Part shown: positions 16,220 to 19,078 of the stretch, one piece after another
How positions within the stretch are numbered: the first letter of the stretch is position 1
How the letters are laid out: every line of letters begins with the position of its first letter
DNA from: an uncultured Bacteroidota bacterium
GTDB taxonomy: Bacteria > Bacteroidota > Bacteroidia > Chitinophagales > Chitinophagaceae
Reading direction: 5' to 3'
Assembly (NCBI GenBank): GCA_946479535.1
Contig: CAMLGP010000004.1
Location: 1 to 19,078 of the forward strand
DNA length: 19,078 nt
Notes under the pieces: model-generated
The model's input: only the letters and a program-made list of their open reading frames with translations
Told to the model about the DNA's origin: nothing
Database searches by the model: none
Program-made: the position numbers and the translations under genes

Positions 16220-17257
16220 TTATTTCTTTTCCAGTTTTAAAAGATCTTCCAATTGCTTCAGTAAAGATTTAGGGATCAACGCAACAGCCTCCGATACATT
16301 TGCAGCGATCTTGGGAATCCGATATTGTATTGCAGGTCCAATCACCTGGCTTGCCTGCTTTGCTGATAACTTATACCTGATCTGCAGCCAGTTACTCAAA
16401 GCTACGGTGACCGCTTTTACAGATCTATTCAGGGAGGATTTAACCGCAAAGAACATTAAATAATCTGCATTCTCCACCATCGGTGTTTCTAAAGGAAATT
16501 CAGCCTTCTTTAATGTGCGGACTGTAAAAGAAAAATTCATGGAGGTTTCAAGGGCATCACCATTCAATTCCCCATCTCCCTGTGCTGCATGTCCATCACC
16601 CAAATAAAGCAACGCGCCTATATGTGACACAGGAAGATAAATTGTTGCTCCAGTAGTTACATACCTAAAATCCATGTTGCCTCCATAGTCACCGGAAGCA
16701 CCAGTAGCCATCTGTTTACCCGCAGGAGCTACACCTACACAGCCTAGAAATGGATGGAGGGGAACAGAAAACTTTTCAAAATGCAGGCTGGTATCCATTG
16801 GTGTGCCAACCATTTTATCCAGATCCAGGCGCCACTGAAGCTGTCTGGCTGATTTCCAGATCTTCATTGCTTTGGACTTCGGTAGCGGAAGCATATTGGG
16901 AACTAATGAATTTAATGTTGTGGCAAAATTCCGGTTCAATGATAAATTTGTCAGTGTCACAGCCAATATATCTCCTGGTTCTGCTCCTTCCACATAAAAT
17001 GGCCCGGTTAATGGATTGCCCCGTCCCGTAACACGCTGTCCACTTTGATCTAATCCTCCTGCATCAACACTTGTTGTATGTACAGTATCCCCTTCTTTAA
17101 TTCGCAATACAGGTGCCGGTTGTGCTGAAAATACATGTGAATACGAAGTAGGTGTAAACTGAATGGATTGCTGACTAAATACCGGGATGCAACAAAACAG
17201 AAAGATTACGGAAATCACCCCTGTTATAGTCGCATTGACACAGCATTGAACTGTCAT
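16220..17257 (-). CDS. Exported acetamidase/formamidase-family protein
   Basis: The 345-residue product belongs to the FmdA/AmdA family, which hydrolyses short amides to ammonia and acid. Family blocks are GNPLTGPFYVEGAEPGD (80-96), SGDYGGNMDFR (188-198) and LGDGHAAQGDGE (219-230); the His and acidic residues of the last block belong to the metal site. Unlike the cytoplasmic enzymes of the family, it has a signal peptide (hydrophobic ITGVISVIFLFCCIPVFS, cleavage likely before QQSIQF), so it should act in the periplasm. The extra ~75 residues at the C-terminus (KSSLNRSVKAVTVALSNWLQ and following) are helical and may be a multimer interface, as in other secreted members. The gene is monocistronic, divergent from the reductase gene with only 38 bases between starts. 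The substrate is unproven. Confidence 0.88.
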   Translation of the reverse strand: MTVQCCVNATITGVISVIFLFCCIPVFSQQSIQFTPTSYSHVFSAQPAPVLRIKEGDTVHTTSVDAGGLDQSGQRVTGRGNPLTGPFYVEGAEPGDILAVTLTNLSLNRNFATTLNSLVPNMLPLPKSKAMKIWKSARQLQWRLDLDKMVGTPMDTSLHFEKFSVPLHPFLGCVGVAPAGKQMATGASGDYGGNMDFRYVTTGATIYLPVSHIGALLYLGDGHAAQGDGELNGDALETSMNFSFTVRTLKKAEFPLETPMVENADYLMFFAVKSSLNRSVKAVTVALSNWLQIRYKLSAKQASQVIGPAIQYRIPKIAANVSEAVALIPKSLLKQLEDLLKLEKK

Positions 17258-17273
17258 GTTGAGAGTACTTTTG
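17246..17273 (+). promoter_or_regulatory. Putative Bacteroidota-type promoter for the RibD-C reductase gene
   Basis: TTG at 17246-17248, a 17-base spacer and TACTTTTG at 17266-17273 match the TTG/TAnnTTTG consensus of the housekeeping sigma factor in this phylum. Initiation ~5 bases later leaves a leader of ~18 bases to the ATG at 17296. The -33 part lies inside the first codons of the divergent amidase gene. Confidence 0.5.
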
Positions 17274-17295
17274 TTTTACAAATAAAGATCAAACT

Positions 17296-17853
17296 ATGAG
17301 AAAGATCAAATTACAAATGACAATTTCTATTGACGGTTTCGTCAAATCCAAATTCGGCGGGCCCGATGTCTGGGATAATGAAGTAACTGATTTCTGTATC
17401 CGCAACCTGGATGATGTGGATACCATTCTACTGGGAAGAAACACAGCGGAAGGTTTTATTCCCTACTGGAAAGATGTGGCTGCCAATCCTGAAGCCGAAT
17501 ATTATCCATTGGGTAAACCACTCACTGAAATACCAAAGGCTGTCTTCTCCAATACGGTAACGGATAATACCTGGGAAAATACCTCCATAATTAATGGTGA
17601 TCTGAATATTGCTATTAAGAAGCTTAAAGCGGATGCTGGTAAGAATATTATGGTATATGGTGGCGTTTCATTTGTATCATCCCTTATCCAATATGATCTT
17701 GTTGACGAATTCTCACTTCTATATTATCCTTATGCTGGAGGGCAGGGAGAAGCCATTTTTGATAAACTGAAAACTGTACTATCTCTTTCCCTAAAAACAT
17801 GCAAAGCCTTTTCTTGTGGGATTGTATTACTGGAATATGAACGTAAAAGATAA
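17296..17853 (+). CDS. RibD C-terminal/dihydrofolate-reductase-like protein
   Basis: The 185-residue cytoplasmic protein has the DHFR-like fold of the RibD C-terminal family, common in Bacteroidota as stand-alone NADPH-dependent reductases. Visible blocks are MTISIDGFV near the start, TILLGRNTAEGF (~42-53), IPKAVFSNT, and the nucleotide-binding NIMVYGGVSFVSSLIQYDLV followed by DEFSLLYYP. The length is normal for the family. The substrate is usually unknown. It is not the bifunctional riboflavin enzyme, since the deaminase domain is absent, and it is too divergent from FolA to call it dihydrofolate reductase. The 5' side carries a well-matched promoter. Its last 27 bases overlap the end of the convergent unknown gene. 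Confidence 0.87.
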   Translation: MRKIKLQMTISIDGFVKSKFGGPDVWDNEVTDFCIRNLDDVDTILLGRNTAEGFIPYWKDVAANPEAEYYPLGKPLTEIPKAVFSNTVTDNTWENTSIINGDLNIAIKKLKADAGKNIMVYGGVSFVSSLIQYDLVDEFSLLYYPYAGGQGEAIFDKLKTVLSLSLKTCKAFSCGIVLLEYERKR

Positions 17854-18117
17854 GATCGACTCAACATCTTTGCCGCATACCGTTAAAACCTCGTTCAAAA
17901 TACCGTATAAACACGCTTGTCCTGCCTTTCCCTGAAACGTACCTTCAATTCTCTCCTCAAAAGATCCCTTTGAATGCGTTAGACTGTTAGACCAGAAATG
18001 AACAGCATTGTTTCTCTTTAGTAGTAAAGCACCGCCAATTCCAGTGAAATATGAAGTAAATAATTCCTCTATTTTTCTATACCTTCCATTGCCTGCGAAA
18101 AACCACATCTCTTCCAT
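17827..18117 (-). CDS. Hypothetical protein, 96 residues
   Basis: This frame fills the gap between the reductase and the metallopeptidase. It begins MEEMWFFAGNGRYRKIEELF, continues with FTGIGGALLLKRNNAVHFWS, and has GQACLYGILNEVLTVCGKDV near the end. The composition is protein-like, with no low-complexity tract, but I do not recognise a family. There is no signal peptide. The last ten residues (SILSFTFIFQ) are antisense to the reductase 3' end, so the natural C-terminus may have been lost by an indel or truncation. The start is only 18 bases from the divergent metallopeptidase start, leaving no room for two separate promoters outside coding sequence. An inner ATG at 18108 is an alternative start. 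It could be the remains of a longer protein. Confidence 0.45.
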   Translation of the reverse strand: MEEMWFFAGNGRYRKIEELFTSYFTGIGGALLLKRNNAVHFWSNSLTHSKGSFEERIEGTFQGKAGQACLYGILNEVLTVCGKDVESILSFTFIFQ

Positions 18118-18135
18118 TAAACCAAAAATTACTGC

Positions 18136-19078
18136 ATGAAAAAGCAGGATACGAAAAAGAAGGAATTAGCTTCCTCTGCCAGGCCGTCATTCCGCCAGTT
18201 AAGAGGTTATGCTTTTGATCCACTTACCTCCCTTGACCTGGATACTGCGGAGATCAACCAGATAACTTATAAAGTACCGTGGGAAGATGACCTGGGTGAA
18301 GGCCCTGACGGAGAGTACATCAAAGTGATCGATTATGATCCTGCAAGTGATGCTGTTTATTTTCCCGTTGATCTCAATGAACCCAATCTGCTTGCATCGG
18401 ATGGATTGACTCCCAGTGAAACCAATCCGCAATTCCACCAACAAATGGTTTATGCAGTGATCATGATCACTATCCGGAATTTTGAGATGGCCCTTGGCCG
18501 CAAGGTGATCTGGAGCCCCGTTCCCATGGTTGATCCGAAAACGAAAAAATTCGGGTATGCCTATGTTAAACAACTTTATGTATACCCGCATGGTCTGCGT
18601 GATCAAAATGCCTATTATGATCCGGAACGAAAAGCACTTCTCTTTGGATATTATAATGCCACGCCTGTTGATGCAAGTCTTTATCTGCCTGGCGGTGTAG
18701 TATATAGTTGCCTCTCACATGATATTGTTGCGCATGAAACCACCCATGCATTGCTGGATAGTATCTATCCTACCTATATGGAAGTAACACATCCGGACCT
18801 TGCAGGTTTTCATGAAGGCTTTGCCGATCTGGTAGCACTATTGCAACATTTCACTCATCCGGAAATTGTTGTTAACCAGATACGCCTGGTGAAAGGCAAA
18901 CTGGACATGGAAAACCTTCTTGTGAAACTGGCAGTTGAATTTGGACAATCAACTGGAGAGCATAAATCTTTACGATCTGCAATTGGTGGAGAAGACAAAG
19001 ATGGCAACTGGGTAAAAATAACTCCAAAAACAACCGATTATGATAATCAGCTGGAATGTCATGATCGTGGTGCTTTAC
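18136..19078 (+). CDS. Gluzincin-type zinc metallopeptidase, 3' end outside window
   Basis: An open frame starts at the ATG at 18136 and runs 314 codons to the window edge without a stop. The product has a zinc-binding motif HETTH (His200, Glu201, His204) in SHDIVAHETTHALLDS. GFHEGFADLVAL follows, in which Glu227 and Asp231 form the ExxxD third-ligand pattern of gluzincins (clan MA, M4-like). Spacing from the second His to this Glu is 23 residues, within the gluzincin range. The N-terminus (MKKQDTKKKELASSARPSFR) is strongly basic with no hydrophobic stretch, so no Sec signal is present, unlike secreted thermolysin-type enzymes, and no propeptide is evident. The protein probably acts in the cytoplasm or leaves by another route. 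I know similar uncharacterised long proteins in environmental bacteria, but no defined role. The upstream gene is divergent at 18 bases. Confidence 0.8.
   Translation, partial: MKKQDTKKKELASSARPSFRQLRGYAFDPLTSLDLDTAEINQITYKVPWEDDLGEGPDGEYIKVIDYDPASDAVYFPVDLNEPNLLASDGLTPSETNPQFHQQMVYAVIMITIRNFEMALGRKVIWSPVPMVDPKTKKFGYAYVKQLYVYPHGLRDQNAYYDPERKALLFGYYNATPVDASLYLPGGVVYSCLSHDIVAHETTHALLDSIYPTYMEVTHPDLAGFHEGFADLVALLQHFTHPEIVVNQIRLVKGKLDMENLLVKLAVEFGQSTGEHKSLRSAIGGEDKDGNWVKITPKTTDYDNQLECHDRGAL

Noticed and set aside
18199..18606. 135-codon minus-strand frame
   Set aside because: It is the antisense shadow of the metallopeptidase, whose plus-strand frame is open to the window end and contains HETTH.
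18566..18751. 61-codon minus-strand frame, His-rich
   Set aside because: It is antisense to the metallopeptidase zinc site; the His residues come from reverse reading of its codons.
1..19078. tRNA, rRNA, CRISPR, insertion sequence or phage genes
   Set aside because: No cloverleaf ending, repeat-spacer pattern, terminal inverted repeat with transposase, or integrase was seen on either strand.

Overview
The window comes from a member of the Bacteroidota, most likely a Chitinophagaceae-type soil or freshwater bacterium. The evidence is a SusC/SusD pair with a TonB box of the type EVVVIGYG, a GH18 chitinase, Rcp1-like and Cph1-like two-component proteins with stacked PAS domains, AT-rich leaders without clear Shine-Dalgarno sites, and two matches to the Bacteroidota promoter element TAnnTTTG. 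No tRNA, rRNA, CRISPR array, insertion sequence or phage gene was seen. Taxonomy and function are inferred from reading the proteins; no database search was possible.

Layout. (1) 1-596: 3' part of a trans-aconitate methyltransferase (Tam)-like gene whose reading frame is broken near base 30. (2) 654-1910 (-): a secreted protein with a probable outer-membrane beta-barrel C-terminus. (3) 2103-2891 (+): a SWIM zinc-finger protein. (4) 2938-4434 (-): a GH18 chitinase followed by a small unknown gene. (5) 4435-4985: a 551-base divergent spacer. (6) 4986-10441 (+): susC-susD, closed by a strong hairpin terminator at 10465-10506. (7) 10754-13664 (+): a CheY/Rcp1-like receiver overlapping a four-PAS histidine kinase. 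(8) 13640-14760: a scarred stretch with a short antisense relic of a nitronate monooxygenase/FabK-like gene, an SDR gene lacking its normal start and cofactor-binding glycine motif, and a possible further relic. (9) 14767-16072 (+): a Crp/Fnr-family regulator and an M24 peptidase. (10) 16220-17257 (-): an exported acetamidase/formamidase-family protein. (11) 17296-17853 (+): a RibD-C/DHFR-like reductase, with a well-matched promoter inside the start of the divergent amidase gene. (12) 17827-18117 (-): an unknown small protein. (13) 18136 to the window end (+): the first 314 codons of a gluzincin-type metallopeptidase that is open at the window edge.

How the genes work together. The chitinase and the divergent SusC/SusD pair could form a minimal glycan-uptake locus, in which the surface or periplasmic enzyme releases oligosaccharides, SusD binds them and SusC imports them. 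Chitin is an inference from the neighbour only. No ECF sigma/anti-sigma pair or hybrid two-component regulator lies beside susC. The downstream receiver/kinase pair lies beyond the terminator and looks like an independent unit. The remaining genes are mostly single transcription units. I found no convincing new multi-gene system. The most unusual content is the gene decay around 13.64-14.76 kb and the leaderless metallopeptidase at the right edge.
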